A DNA stretch of 58,166 bases. Origin: Gallibacter intestinalis. Its GTDB lineage: Bacteria > Bacillota > Clostridia > Peptostreptococcales > Anaerovoracaceae. This document shows, one piece after another, positions 7,872-15,744 of the stretch. The stretch spans positions 1-58,166 of the forward strand of contig NZ_JADCKA010000010.1 of assembly GCF_014982745.1 (NCBI RefSeq). The letters are read 5' to 3'. The notes beneath the pieces are model-generated. The model saw only the letters and a program-made list of their open reading frames with translations, was not told the origin of the DNA and did not search any database. Positions within the stretch are counted from its first letter, which is position 1; the number at the start of each line of letters is the position of its first letter. Position numbers and translations under genes: made by a program.

Positions 7872-8072
7872 ATGAAACAGGGAATCCATCCTGACTATAA
7901 GGAATGTAAAGTAACTTGCGCATGCGGCAACACATTTATGACTAAGTCAACTTCAGAAGAAATGAGACTTGACGTTTGCTCAGCTTGCCATCCGTTCTTT
8001 ACAGGTCAGCAGAAGTTCATCAACAGAGGTGGACGTGTTGAAAAGTTCAAGAACAAGTACAATCTGGACTAA
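7872..8072 (+). CDS. rpmE: 50S ribosomal protein L31 (zinc-binding type)
   Basis: The 66-residue protein sits at the central protuberance of the 50S subunit. It is the zinc-containing (C+) form: cysteines occur as CKVTCACGN near 14-20 and CSACHP near 37-42, giving the CXC and CXXC pairs. A paralogue without cysteines that replaces it under zinc starvation is not in this window. The start follows AAAGAGG. It has its own promoter and a strong terminator, so it is probably transcribed both alone and by read-through from rho-prmC. Confidence 0.96.
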   Translation: MKQGIHPDYKECKVTCACGNTFMTKSTSEEMRLDVCSACHPFFTGQQKFINRGGRVEKFKNKYNLD

Positions 8073-8080
8073 CAACGACA

Positions 8081-8115
8081 GAAGGGCGCAATCTTCGGAT
8101 TGCGCTTCTTTTTTT
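8081..8115 (+). terminator. Rho-independent terminator of rpmE
   Basis: GCGCAATC-TTCG-GATTGCGC (8086-8105) sits inside a GAAG/CTTC extension and is followed by seven T residues. Confidence 0.9.
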
Positions 8116-8225
8116 ACCGTATTTTAACAGAAGCAAGCCTATTTTCTTAATCTTTGGTTGATATATTTAATATATAAGGGATTTATTGCCCAAAATATAT
8201 CTTAAACCGGAAAAGAGGTAATGAT

Positions 8226-9602
8226 ATGAATAAAAAATATGTTCTGGATACAAATGTCCTAATACAGGCTCCTTATGCTATGGAGTGTTTTGAGGAAAAT
8301 ACTGTTGTGATTCCGATGGTGGTATTGGAAGAACTGGATAATCTCAAAAAAGATGATGGCGAGCGGGGAGCTAATGTTCGTAAAGCCATAAGGATGCTTG
8401 AACAGCTCAGAGAAAAAGGAGATATAATAAAGGATGGTGTTTTATTGGATAACGGAGGCACGCTCAGAGTGGAAACGAATTTTCATGATGTGGAACTGCC
8501 AGAGGATTTCAGCGAACACAAATCAGACAACAGAATATTAAAAGTGTGTAAAGGGCTTGTATCGACTTCAGAAGAACCAGTGGTGTTGGTAACTAAGGAT
8601 ATTTTGTTGAGAATTAAAGCACAGCTTATAGGTATAAACGCAGAAGATTTTATAACAGAACAGGTTGTAGAACACGAAGTTCAGTACAAAGGAAGAGAAG
8701 AGGTATTTGTACCGGAAGAATGCTTTTCTGAATTTAAGAAAAAAGGTGTAAAGATAGAAGAAGTCTATTGCATTGATGAAAATGGAAAAAAATACACTCC
8801 TGAGCTTTATGAAAACGAATTTATAGTGCTCAAAGCCGATCAATCATCGAAAAAGACGCACCTTGGTAGAGTGGAAAAAGGCATGATACGCAAGCTAGCC
8901 TTTCAAAAGAAAAAACCATACGGAGTTTCTCCAAGGAATTCCGGCCAGTATTTTATGCAGGAAGCTCTGATGCAGCCTGCGGATAAAGCGCCGTTGGTTA
9001 TAATCAAAGGAATGGCAGGCACCAGTAAAACTTTTTATTCTCTGGCGGTAGGGCTCGAAAAGGTTGTGAATGAACAGCGGGAAGAATATCGAAGGATACT
9101 GATATGCAGACCAAATGCTCAATTTGATGAAGACATTGGATTTTTACCGGGAGATGAACAGGAAAAGATATCGCCGTTATTGCGACCAGTGATAGATAAT
9201 CTTGAGCAGCTGATAGATTCAGACGAAAATGAAAGATATGTTAATGAAATGGAACTTGCTGGAAAGATAGATGAAATCTTTGATAGAGGTATGATTCAAG
9301 CTGAAGCTTTAAACTACATTCGCGGAAGATCTATAGTAAAAACGTACCTAATAATAGATGAAGCGCAGAACATGACGCCTGCACAGGCGAAAGGAATCAT
9401 AACAAGAGCAGGTAAAGGAACAAAAATAATCTTGCTAGGCGATCCTAATCAGATAGACAGACCGTTTCTCGATGAGAGGACAAATGGACTGAGCTATGCA
9501 GCAGAGCATATGAAAGGAAGCAGTCTGTGTTGGCAAATAACACTCACCGCTTCGGAATGTGAAAGATCCGAACTGGCAATGGATGCTATACAGCGACTGT
9601 AA
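8226..9602 (+). CDS. PIN domain-PhoH ATPase fusion (PhoH2/YlaK-like)
   Basis: The 458-residue protein joins an N-terminal PIN-type nuclease domain (acidic residues Asp8, Glu36, Asp101 and Asp125 in the expected order) to a C-terminal PhoH ATPase. Family members act as ATP-dependent RNA helicase-nucleases. Walker B is IIDEAQ at 376-381 and the C-terminal GERSEL-like motif appears as CERSEL. The Walker A reads GMAGTSKT at 262-269: the glycine normally before the lysine is serine (codon AGT at 9024-9026). Whether this changes ATP binding is unknown. The start follows AAGAGG. The HD-domain gene begins 14 bp downstream, so the two are almost certainly co-transcribed. Confidence 0.92.
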   Translation: MNKKYVLDTNVLIQAPYAMECFEENTVVIPMVVLEELDNLKKDDGERGANVRKAIRMLEQLREKGDIIKDGVLLDNGGTLRVETNFHDVELPEDFSEHKSDNRILKVCKGLVSTSEEPVVLVTKDILLRIKAQLIGINAEDFITEQVVEHEVQYKGREEVFVPEECFSEFKKKGVKIEEVYCIDENGKKYTPELYENEFIVLKADQSSKKTHLGRVEKGMIRKLAFQKKKPYGVSPRNSGQYFMQEALMQPADKAPLVIIKGMAGTSKTFYSLAVGLEKVVNEQREEYRRILICRPNAQFDEDIGFLPGDEQEKISPLLRPVIDNLEQLIDSDENERYVNEMELAGKIDEIFDRGMIQAEALNYIRGRSIVKTYLIIDEAQNMTPAQAKGIITRAGKGTKIILLGDPNQIDRPFLDERTNGLSYAAEHMKGSSLCWQITLTASECERSELAMDAIQRL

Positions 9603-9616
9603 AGGAGGAATTAATA

Positions 9617-10294
9617 TTGGCTGATAAGAAAAACAAGATAACATACGAGGTAATTAGAGAAAACGAAAAAATCAATGGCCTTTTGGAAAAAGGGAACAGT
9701 GTGCTTAAGGAGATAGGTTACACGGAACATTCAAAAAAACATGCGGCAAAGGTAGCTCACAGAGCAGGTGAAATTTTGGAAGCGCTTGGATACAGCGGGC
9801 ACATCGTCGAACTTGCAAAAATCGCAGGATACATGCACGATATAGGAAATAGCATAAACAGACATGCCCATGCTCAGAGCGGTGCTATCCTTGCCTATAC
9901 AATACTCAACGAAATGAAAATGCCCTTTGACGATATATTAACCATAGTTACGGCAATAGGACATCATGATGAAGAAACCGGTACAGCAGTTGATGTGGTA
10001 TCGGCAGCACTGATTCTTGCAGATAAAACTGACGTGCGCAGAAACAGGGTGCAAAATCCTGTTATTTCAGGCTTTGATATACATGACCGTGTAAACTATG
10101 CAGCTTTGAATTCATCATTGAAATTTAGGCAGGATAAAAAGATAATTCAAATGGAACTGGAGCTGGACGATAGCATGTGTACTGTGATGGACTATTTCGA
10201 AATATTTTTACAGCGTATGATGATGTGTAGGCGGGCTTCAGAAGTACTTGGCTATAAGTTTAAGTTAATTGCCAATGGAAATAAGCTATGCTAA
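9617..10294 (+). CDS. HD-domain phosphohydrolase
   Basis: The 225-residue HD-superfamily protein begins with TTG, chosen because it follows AAAGGAGGAATTAATA and no ATG is nearby. Metal ligands are His38, the HD pair His74-Asp75 (MHDIGN), and His116-His117-Asp118 (GHHDE). The superfamily hydrolyses phosphoesters such as nucleotides or cyclic dinucleotides; the substrate cannot be assigned here. Tight coupling with the PIN-PhoH gene (14 bp) suggests a shared role in RNA or nucleotide turnover, which is an inference. A terminator lies 29 bp downstream. No signal peptide or membrane segment is seen. Confidence 0.85.
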   Translation: MADKKNKITYEVIRENEKINGLLEKGNSVLKEIGYTEHSKKHAAKVAHRAGEILEALGYSGHIVELAKIAGYMHDIGNSINRHAHAQSGAILAYTILNEMKMPFDDILTIVTAIGHHDEETGTAVDVVSAALILADKTDVRRNRVQNPVISGFDIHDRVNYAALNSSLKFRQDKKIIQMELELDDSMCTVMDYFEIFLQRMMMCRRASEVLGYKFKLIANGNKLC

Positions 10295-10322
10295 TGTAAA
10301 AGTGGATATTTAGAAAAAGAAG

Positions 10323-10370
10323 CCTCCGGAAGCGGATAGATAGAAATCCGATAGCCGGAGGTTATTTGTT
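10323..10370 (+). terminator. Terminator after the HD-domain gene
   Basis: CCTCCGG (10323-10329) pairs with CCGGAGG (10355-10361) around an inner CGGAT/ATCCG stem. A weak T-rich tail (TTATTTGTT) follows. Confidence 0.65.
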
Positions 10371-10399
10371 GCATATAGTTTTTTTATTTTTGTTAGTTA

Positions 10400-11737
10400 T
10401 CAGCCTATGCCGCCATAGAATATTCCCAGAATGTATACGGCGATAGTTACACCGCAGAACACATATCTTGACAGTGGTTCAAACCATCTGCCGATAGGCT
10501 TTTCACGGCCAATCTGTGCATTTTCTCTCGCAAAGTTCTTGCCGCAAACCCAGTATGTCATTATGGCTGCAAGGAGAGCACCCAGAGGCACGATGTAAAT
10601 TGATACAATATCCATCCATGTGGATACTGTGTCGCCGTTTTCTATGAACAGACCTACAGCCAGACCCAGCAGCAGTATCAGACCTACAGATATTTTTCTG
10701 GAAAGTCCAAACTTGTTCTGGATTGCTTCCACGGAGGTTTCGTAAAGATTTACAAGAGAAGTAAATCCTGCAAACATTACCGCCAGGAAGAATATTATAG
10801 CTATTATCTGACCTAAAGGCATTGCTTTAAATATACTTGGCATAGTTATGAACAGCAGCGGAGGACCTGAAGTAGGGTCTGTACCAAAGGCGAATACCGC
10901 CGGAATTATTACCATGGCAGCTGTCATGGATGCCAGAGTATCAAAGATTGCTATGTATTTTGCACTGGATACGATATCTTCTTTTTTGCTCAGATAGCTT
11001 CCGTAAACCACAGTGCCGGAGCCTGCCAGTGACAGTGAGAAAAATGCCTGGCCTAGAGCAAATACCCATGTCTGAGGATTTGCCAGGGCGCTCCAATCAG
11101 GGTTGAACATAAAGTCGTAGCCTGCACCTGAACCCGGTAAAAATGCAACTCTTATGGCGATGATTACAAATAGGAGATAGAACAGAGGCATAAGAACCTT
11201 GTTTACTCTTTCTATACCCTTTGAGATGCCGAAGGCCATAAAAGCAAAAGTTACAACCAATACGATAATGTGCCATGGCACTGAGCCAAAATCAGTGGCA
11301 ATTTCACCAAAATATGCACCGCTGTCTTCGGACTTAATCATTTCTCCACTTACAGAGCCTATAAAGAATTTAAGAACCCATGCCATAACAACGGTATAGC
11401 CTATGGCTGTGGCAAGGGAGCCGATTACAGGTATCAGACCTATAAATTCGCCGCCCTTAAGCCCGCGCATTTCGAGGGCTTTCTTAAATGAGCCCAGAGG
11501 ACCTGTTCTCATGGTTCTTCCTAAGGTGATTTCTCCTACGATTCCAGACATACCTAAAAGTGCTACGAATATGATGTACGGAATAAGGAAAGCTGCTCCT
11601 CCGAACTGACCTACACGATATGGGAACAGCCAGATATTACCCATACCTACGGCAGATCCGATACATGCGATGATGAATCCGAATTTGGAGGAGAAAATAT
11701 CTCTTGGTTTTGCATTTAGAGTATTTTTTTCTGTCAT
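10400..11737 (-). CDS. Neurotransmitter:sodium symporter-family transporter (probable tryptophan uptake)
   Basis: The 445-residue LeuT-fold transporter couples Na+ to amino-acid import. The first membrane helix carries the family signature IGSAVGMGNIWLFPYRVGQ, containing the unwound Na+/substrate region. Later hydrophobic segments add up to 11 or 12 helices, like bacterial Tyt1/TnaT/MhsT. The ATG at 11737 was chosen over one five codons earlier because it has GAAAGGAGATATC immediately upstream; the earlier ATG lies inside the terminator tail. A T-box leader whose specifier reads UGG precedes it, so uncharged tRNA-Trp probably induces it and tryptophan (or tryptophan plus related hydrophobic amino acids) is the likely substrate. 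It is a single-gene unit, convergent with the HD-domain gene. Confidence 0.92.
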   Translation of the reverse strand: MTEKNTLNAKPRDIFSSKFGFIIACIGSAVGMGNIWLFPYRVGQFGGAAFLIPYIIFVALLGMSGIVGEITLGRTMRTGPLGSFKKALEMRGLKGGEFIGLIPVIGSLATAIGYTVVMAWVLKFFIGSVSGEMIKSEDSGAYFGEIATDFGSVPWHIIVLVVTFAFMAFGISKGIERVNKVLMPLFYLLFVIIAIRVAFLPGSGAGYDFMFNPDWSALANPQTWVFALGQAFFSLSLAGSGTVVYGSYLSKKEDIVSSAKYIAIFDTLASMTAAMVIIPAVFAFGTDPTSGPPLLFITMPSIFKAMPLGQIIAIIFFLAVMFAGFTSLVNLYETSVEAIQNKFGLSRKISVGLILLLGLAVGLFIENGDTVSTWMDIVSIYIVPLGALLAAIMTYWVCGKNFARENAQIGREKPIGRWFEPLSRYVFCGVTIAVYILGIFYGGIG

Positions 11738-11752
11738 GATATCTCCTTTCAT

Positions 11753-11788
11753 AAAAAAACACCTGTCCTTAAACTTAAGGACAGGTGT
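11753..11788 (-). terminator. T-box regulated terminator
   Basis: A perfect 13-bp stem ACACCTGTCCTTA/TAAGGACAGGTGT (11759-11788) is followed by seven U. The upstream TTAAGG next to the T-box sequence can pair with CCTTAA of the stem to form the competing antiterminator. Confidence 0.93.
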
Positions 11789-12030
11789 TAAACCTGCGGT
11801 GCCACCTTAATTGACAGTAAAACTGCCCACTCAGCAGAGTGCTATCACACTCCCAGCCCGTAACGCCGGCTTCGCGTCTCCACTACTGAGCCAGATTGAC
11901 CGGCTGTTCATTTCGCCCTCTGGGGCCCATTTACCGAAACTGTCGCTTTTCCGGCTTCCACCATCCCGGATTCGCTGTAAGCCGTTTAATCGGTTTTATT
12001 CCCCCATCAACGGTTTTGTATTTGACTGTT
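11753..12030 (-). promoter_or_regulatory. T-box leader, predicted tRNA-Trp specificity
   Basis: The antisense of 11793-11808 holds the T-box sequence AAGGTGGCACCGCAGG. Stem I is recognisable: lower helix UGGGG/CCCCA, specifier loop with AAAUGGG on its 3' side (codon UGG complementary to 11927-11929), upper helix ACCGA/UCGGU, and a distal region AUGGUGGAAGCCGG. The base after UGG in the bulge is C, which would pair with discriminator base G73; bacterial tRNA-Trp has G73, whereas tRNA-Met has A73. This argues against the alternative AUG register. Together these point to induction by uncharged tRNA-Trp. Confidence 0.9.
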
Positions 12031-12033
12031 TTT

Positions 12034-12062
12034 ACAATAACACTGAAAAATTTCTTTGTCAA
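12034..12062 (-). promoter_or_regulatory. Promoter of the T-box/NSS unit
   Basis: On the minus strand, TTGACA (12062-12057) and TATTGT (12039-12034) have a 17-bp spacer. Confidence 0.75.
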
Positions 12063-12077
12063 CAGAAATTCTCAACG

Positions 12078-12116
12078 AAAAAAGGGACCGCCAAGAGGGG
12101 CAAGACGATCCCTTTC
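12078..12116 (-). terminator. Terminator of the XRE regulator gene
   Basis: On the minus strand AAGGGATCG...CGGTCCCTT forms a stem followed by TTTTTT. It sits between the regulator gene and the NSS promoter. Confidence 0.75.
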
Positions 12117-12119
12117 CGC

Positions 12120-12326
12120 TTATTTCTCTTCTTCGAAGGTAAGCAGCTCGTTTGGTGTGCATTCAAATATTGTGCACATTGCGTCGATCATCTCGTACTG
12201 AATCGATTTTGTTTCGTTATTTACCATTCTGTTGAAATTCTGGTAGCTCATACCCAGCTGTTTATAGAGCCAGTATTTTGTCTTACCTTTTTTCTGTAAT
12301 AATTCTAAAGCATTTAATTTTACCAT
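12120..12326 (-). CDS. Small XRE-family HTH regulator
   Basis: The 68-residue Cro/CI-type protein is essentially one helix-turn-helix domain: KTKYWLYKQLGMSYQNFNRMV (roughly 15-35) is the HTH core, and the C-terminal CTIFECTPNELLTFEEE is the usual fifth-helix region. There is no sensor domain. AAAGGAG lies 11 bp before the ATG. It is divergent from the purine permease gene, and the shared 290-bp region holds three TAAGTGTA-like octamers that could be its operators (inference). Such short regulators commonly autoregulate; its targets are not otherwise apparent. Confidence 0.85.
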   Translation of the reverse strand: MVKLNALELLQKKGKTKYWLYKQLGMSYQNFNRMVNNETKSIQYEMIDAMCTIFECTPNELLTFEEEK

Positions 12327-12358
12327 TCAGACACAACTCCTTTAATGAACAAAAAACA

Positions 12359-12462
12359 TAAGTGTATTTTAAACGAAACTCACAAAAACTAATAGATTAT
12401 TACATTAGGGACTATAGTAAAAGTTACACTTTTTTACAGAAAATGCAAGTCTTTTACACTTA
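12359..12462. repeat. Three TAAGTGTA-type octamers in the XRE/permease intergenic region
   Basis: TAAGTGTA at 12359-12366 and, inverted, TACACTTT at 12425-12432 and TACACTTA at 12455-12462. The last two are 30 bp apart. They are candidate operator sites for the neighbouring XRE protein. The rest of 12327-12618 is AT-rich and carries the permease promoter. Confidence 0.45.
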
Positions 12463-12528
12463 TTTTGTGGCTTATATATTAAAAAAATATACAAATAAAG
12501 TTTAAGAATAATTTCTATCTATGGATAA

Positions 12529-12557
12529 TTGCACCGGATAGAAAGATATAATATAAT
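12529..12557 (+). promoter_or_regulatory. Promoter of the purine permease operon
   Basis: TTGCAC (12529-12534) and TATAAT (12552-12557) have a 17-bp spacer. The 60-base leader has a small TTCCGG/CCGGAA hairpin but no purine-riboswitch core. Confidence 0.7.
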
Positions 12558-12618
12558 TATATTTTCCGGAGAATGCCGGAATTTCGATGAAAAGAGTGTT
12601 TATATAAAGGAGGAAAAC

Positions 12619-13977
12619 ATGGAAAAGCTGTTCAAACTCAAAGAACACAACACCACGGTTAAGACCGAGCTGACGGCAGGACTTACCACATTCCTGTCGA
12701 TGGTTTACATTCTTGCTGTAAACCCTAGTATTTTAGGTGATGCGGGAATGGACCCTGCGGCGGTATTTACTGCAACGGCCGTGTCTGCAGCGATTGCATC
12801 ACTGCTTATGGCATTCTTAGCCAACTATCCTATAGCCCTTGCATCAGGTATGGGACTTAATGCGTACTTCTCATACACAGTATGTACGGAACTGGCGGAA
12901 CAGGGTATTCAGGACCCATGGAAAATAGCCTTGGCGGCTATACTTGTTGAAGGTATAATCTTCATACTTCTTTCCCTGGTAAAATTCAGAGAGACGCTGG
13001 TAAATAAGGTTCCTGCAAATCTGAAACTGGGAATCACAGCGGGTATAGGACTGTTTATCGCCATTGTAGGGCTGAAGGGAGCAGGCATAGTAGTATCTGA
13101 ACCATCAACGCTTTTGACTCTCGGTGATGTATCAAGTCCTCAGGTTGTACTGGCACTTGTAGGTTTGATTATCATTGCAGTGCTGTATCATTTCAATGTA
13201 AAGGGATCAATCCTCATAGGTATCCTGGTAACATGGATATTTGGCATGATAGCACAGGTAGGAGGCTGGTATGTTGTAAATCCTGAAGCCGGTAACAGTT
13301 CACTGTTCCCAAGCTTTGACGGAGGCTTTGCACCTACAGCACCAACCATGTTTGCCTTCGATTTCTCATATGTATCAGGTCATCTGATAGATTTTGCGGT
13401 AATCGTATTCTCGTTCCTGTTTGTGGACTTGTTTGATACTGCAGGAACTCTCATAGGTGTGGCCTCAAAGGCTAATCTGCTGGATAAGGATGGCAACCTG
13501 CCTAAGGTAGGCGGAGCGCTGATGTCCGATGCCATCGGTACCGTAGTAGGTGCCTGCATGGGTACATCCACAGTTACATCCTATGTTGAATCCAGCGCAG
13601 GCGTAGCTCAGGGAGGAAGAACAGGTCTTACGGCGGTTACAGCTGCAGGTCTGTTTATAGTTGCACTTTTCTTCTCGCCTATATTCATAGCTATACCAGG
13701 CTTTGCAACTACACCGGCACTGGTATTTGTAGGACTTCTTATGATAAGCTCCGTAAAGAATATGGACTTTAGCGAAGATATGGCAGGTGCAGTTGGCGGA
13801 TTCTTGGCTATCATAATGATGCCTTTCACATACTCCATCGCCAACGGTATCATGTTCGGTATACTGGCCTACGTTATCATCAAGGTATTTACAGGTAAAG
13901 TAAAGGACATTCACCCTGTTATGTGGATATCTGCGGCACTGTTTGCGCTTAAGATAGTCACACTTATAATAAAGTAA
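12619..13977 (+). CDS. NCS2-family guanine/hypoxanthine/adenine permease (AzgA/PbuG type)
   Basis: The 452-residue membrane protein imports nucleobases with H+ or Na+. A reading frame starts earlier at 12529, but the ATG at 12619 has AAAGGAGG seven bases upstream. Family features include the N-terminal TELTAGLTTFLSMVYILAVNP, the ASGMGLNAYFSYTVC motif, and the substrate-site region around LFDTAGTLIGVASKA and GTSTVTSYVESSAGVA, which is characteristic of the AzgA/PbuG branch. There are about 12-14 hydrophobic segments. The phosphoribosyltransferase gene starts 13 bp downstream, so import and conversion to nucleotide are coupled in one operon. Exact base specificity is unknown. Confidence 0.93.
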   Translation: MEKLFKLKEHNTTVKTELTAGLTTFLSMVYILAVNPSILGDAGMDPAAVFTATAVSAAIASLLMAFLANYPIALASGMGLNAYFSYTVCTELAEQGIQDPWKIALAAILVEGIIFILLSLVKFRETLVNKVPANLKLGITAGIGLFIAIVGLKGAGIVVSEPSTLLTLGDVSSPQVVLALVGLIIIAVLYHFNVKGSILIGILVTWIFGMIAQVGGWYVVNPEAGNSSLFPSFDGGFAPTAPTMFAFDFSYVSGHLIDFAVIVFSFLFVDLFDTAGTLIGVASKANLLDKDGNLPKVGGALMSDAIGTVVGACMGTSTVTSYVESSAGVAQGGRTGLTAVTAAGLFIVALFFSPIFIAIPGFATTPALVFVGLLMISSVKNMDFSEDMAGAVGGFLAIIMMPFTYSIANGIMFGILAYVIIKVFTGKVKDIHPVMWISAALFALKIVTLIIK

Positions 13978-13990
13978 GAGGTGATAGATA

Positions 13991-14542
13991 ATGTTTTATG
14001 AAATGGAAATTGCCGGACTTAAGAGGAAGCTGCCTCTTTTTCCGGTGGACAAGGAAACACAGATTGCAGCATTTATAATCTTCGGCGATGTGGAAATGAC
14101 AAAGGCTGCAGCAAAAGAGCTTCTTGAAAAAGCACCGGAGTTTGACCTTCTTATGACTGCGGAGGCAAAGAGTATTCCATTGGTATATGAGATGGCTTCT
14201 CAGGCGGGCATGAACGATTATATAATCGCCCGTAAAGGTGTAAAGGTTTATATGAAGGAGCCTATTTCCGTAAAGGTAAACTCCATCACAACCCACGGAC
14301 AGCAGTATCTGTATCTGGGAGAAGATGAAGTGAACAGAGCTCGCGGAAAAAGAGTGCTTATAGTAGACGATGTTATAAGCACAGGAGAATCTTTACAGGC
14401 TTTGGAAAACCTTGCCAATGAAGCGGGAGCTAAAATCGTCGGCAAAATGGCAATTCTCGGTGAAGGGGATGCCATGGAAAGAGATGATATAACGGTCCTT
14501 GCACCGCTTCCTGTATTTGACACCGAAGGCAATGTAAAATAA
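13991..14542 (+). CDS. Purine phosphoribosyltransferase (APRT/XPRT-like)
   Basis: The 183-residue type I phosphoribosyltransferase transfers a purine base to PRPP. The PRPP-binding loop is VLIVDDVISTGES near residue 119-131. An N-terminal hood of mixed residues precedes it, and a YIIARKGVKVYM segment lies near 76-87. Length and motif are close to adenine and xanthine phosphoribosyltransferases; the substrate cannot be fixed from sequence. It is co-transcribed with the upstream purine permease, which supports a purine salvage role. The start follows AAGAGGTGATAGATA. A terminator follows directly. Confidence 0.88.
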   Translation: MFYEMEIAGLKRKLPLFPVDKETQIAAFIIFGDVEMTKAAAKELLEKAPEFDLLMTAEAKSIPLVYEMASQAGMNDYIIARKGVKVYMKEPISVKVNSITTHGQQYLYLGEDEVNRARGKRVLIVDDVISTGESLQALENLANEAGAKIVGKMAILGEGDAMERDDITVLAPLPVFDTEGNVK

Positions 14543-14552
14543 ACTAAAGATA

Positions 14553-14590
14553 ACAGGTCGGGAACAGTTGAAATCCCGACTTGTGTTTTA
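14553..14590 (+). terminator. Terminator of the purine salvage operon
   Basis: ACAGGTCGGGA pairs with TCCCGACTTGT (14553-14584), followed by GTTTTATT. Confidence 0.8.
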
Positions 14591-14619
14591 TTGCAATAAG
14601 TTTGCCCCTATGATAAAAT
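14591..14619 (+). promoter_or_regulatory. Promoter of the prfA operon
   Basis: TTGCAA (14591-14596) and TAAAAT (14614-14619) have a 17-bp spacer. It overlaps the tail of the preceding terminator. Confidence 0.55.
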
Positions 14620-14661
14620 AGACTGTCGAAAACTGTGGAAAAATTAGGAGTGAATTAAAAA

Positions 14662-15729
14662 ATGTTCGATAAACTTTCATTTATTTCAGAGAAATATGAT
14701 GAGCTTACAAAAAAAGTGTCCGATCCGGATATCATAGCAGACCAGAGCAAATGGCAGAAATACGCCAAAGAACTGGGAGAGCTGGAACCGATCGTAAAAA
14801 AATATGAAGAATACAAAAAAGTCAAGGAAGGCATAGCCGATAATAAGGAACTTCTTGGGGAAAGTGGTCTTGACGATGAGCTTAAGGAACTGGCAAAGAT
14901 GGAGCTTTCGGAACTCGAGGCCCAGGTTGAACCTCTGGAATCAGAGCTTAAAGTGCTGCTGCTTCCAAAGGACCCTAACGATGATAAGAATGTAATCTTG
15001 GAAATCAGAGCCGGCACAGGAGGAGATGAAGCGGCGCTGTTTGGCGCAGACCTCCTTAGAATGTACACAAGATACGCAGAAAGAGCCGGTTGGAAAACAG
15101 AACTGATGGAGCTCAATGAAACAGGCATTGGCGGAGTTAAGGAAGCCGTTATGCTCATTAAAGGTAAAGGTGCTTATTCAAGACTCAAATATGAGTCCGG
15201 TGCCCACAGGGTACAGAGAGTGCCTGAAACCGAATCATCAGGCAGAGTGCACACTTCTGCGGCAACGGTTGCAGTGCTTCCAGAAGTGGATGATGTGGAA
15301 GTTGATCTCAATCCAAACGATGTAAGAGTGGATGTATACAGAGCTTCCGGTAACGGTGGCCAGTGCGTAAACACTACGGACTCTGCGGTAAGACTTACCC
15401 ATGAGCCTACAGGTCTTGTTGTTACATGCCAGGACGAAAAGTCCCAGATTAAAAATAAGGAAAAGGCCTTTAAGGTTCTCAGATCGAGACTTTATGACCT
15501 GAAAATGCAGGAACAGAACGACGAGATTTCACAGCAGAGAAAGAGCCAGGTTGGGTCTGGAGATAGATCTGAGAGAATTAGAACGTATAACTTCCCACAG
15601 GGAAGGGTTTCTGATCACAGAACAGGAGTTACACTTTATAAGCTAGATAACTTCCTAGATGGAGATATGGACGAGATAATCGACGGCCTTATCACCAGCG
15701 ATCAGGCGGAAAAGATGAAGAACTTCTAA
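14662..15729 (+). CDS. prfA: Peptide chain release factor 1
   Basis: The 355-residue class I release factor recognises UAA and UAG and triggers peptide release. The tripeptide that reads the stop codon in RF1 (PxT) is PET at 188-190 ([11 protein letters not shown]). The catalytic GGQ is at 232-234 ([13 protein letters not shown]), the site methylated by PrmC, whose gene is at 6869-7741. Length is standard. It leads a tight cluster: sua5 starts 15 bp downstream, followed by rpiB and upp. All four act in translation or basic nucleotide and sugar metabolism and are probably one transcript. Confidence 0.97.
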   Translation: MFDKLSFISEKYDELTKKVSDPDIIADQSKWQKYAKELGELEPIVKKYEEYKKVKEGIADNKELLGESGLDDELKELAKMELSELEAQVEPLESELKVLLLPKDPNDDKNVILEIRAGTGGDEAALFGADLLRMYTRYAERAGWKTELMELNETGIGGVKEAVMLIKGKGAYSRLKYESGAHRVQRVPETESSGRVHTSAATVAVLPEVDDVEVDLNPNDVRVDVYRASGNGGQCVNTTDSAVRLTHEPTGLVVTCQDEKSQIKNKEKAFKVLRSRLYDLKMQEQNDEISQQRKSQVGSGDRSERIRTYNFPQGRVSDHRTGVTLYKLDNFLDGDMDEIIDGLITSDQAEKMKNF

Positions 15730-15744
15730 GAAAGAAGTGATAGT

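Noticed and set aside
12558-12618. Purine riboswitch upstream of the NCS2 permease
   Set aside because: The 60-base leader lacks the three-way-junction core and has only a short TTCCGG/CCGGAA hairpin.
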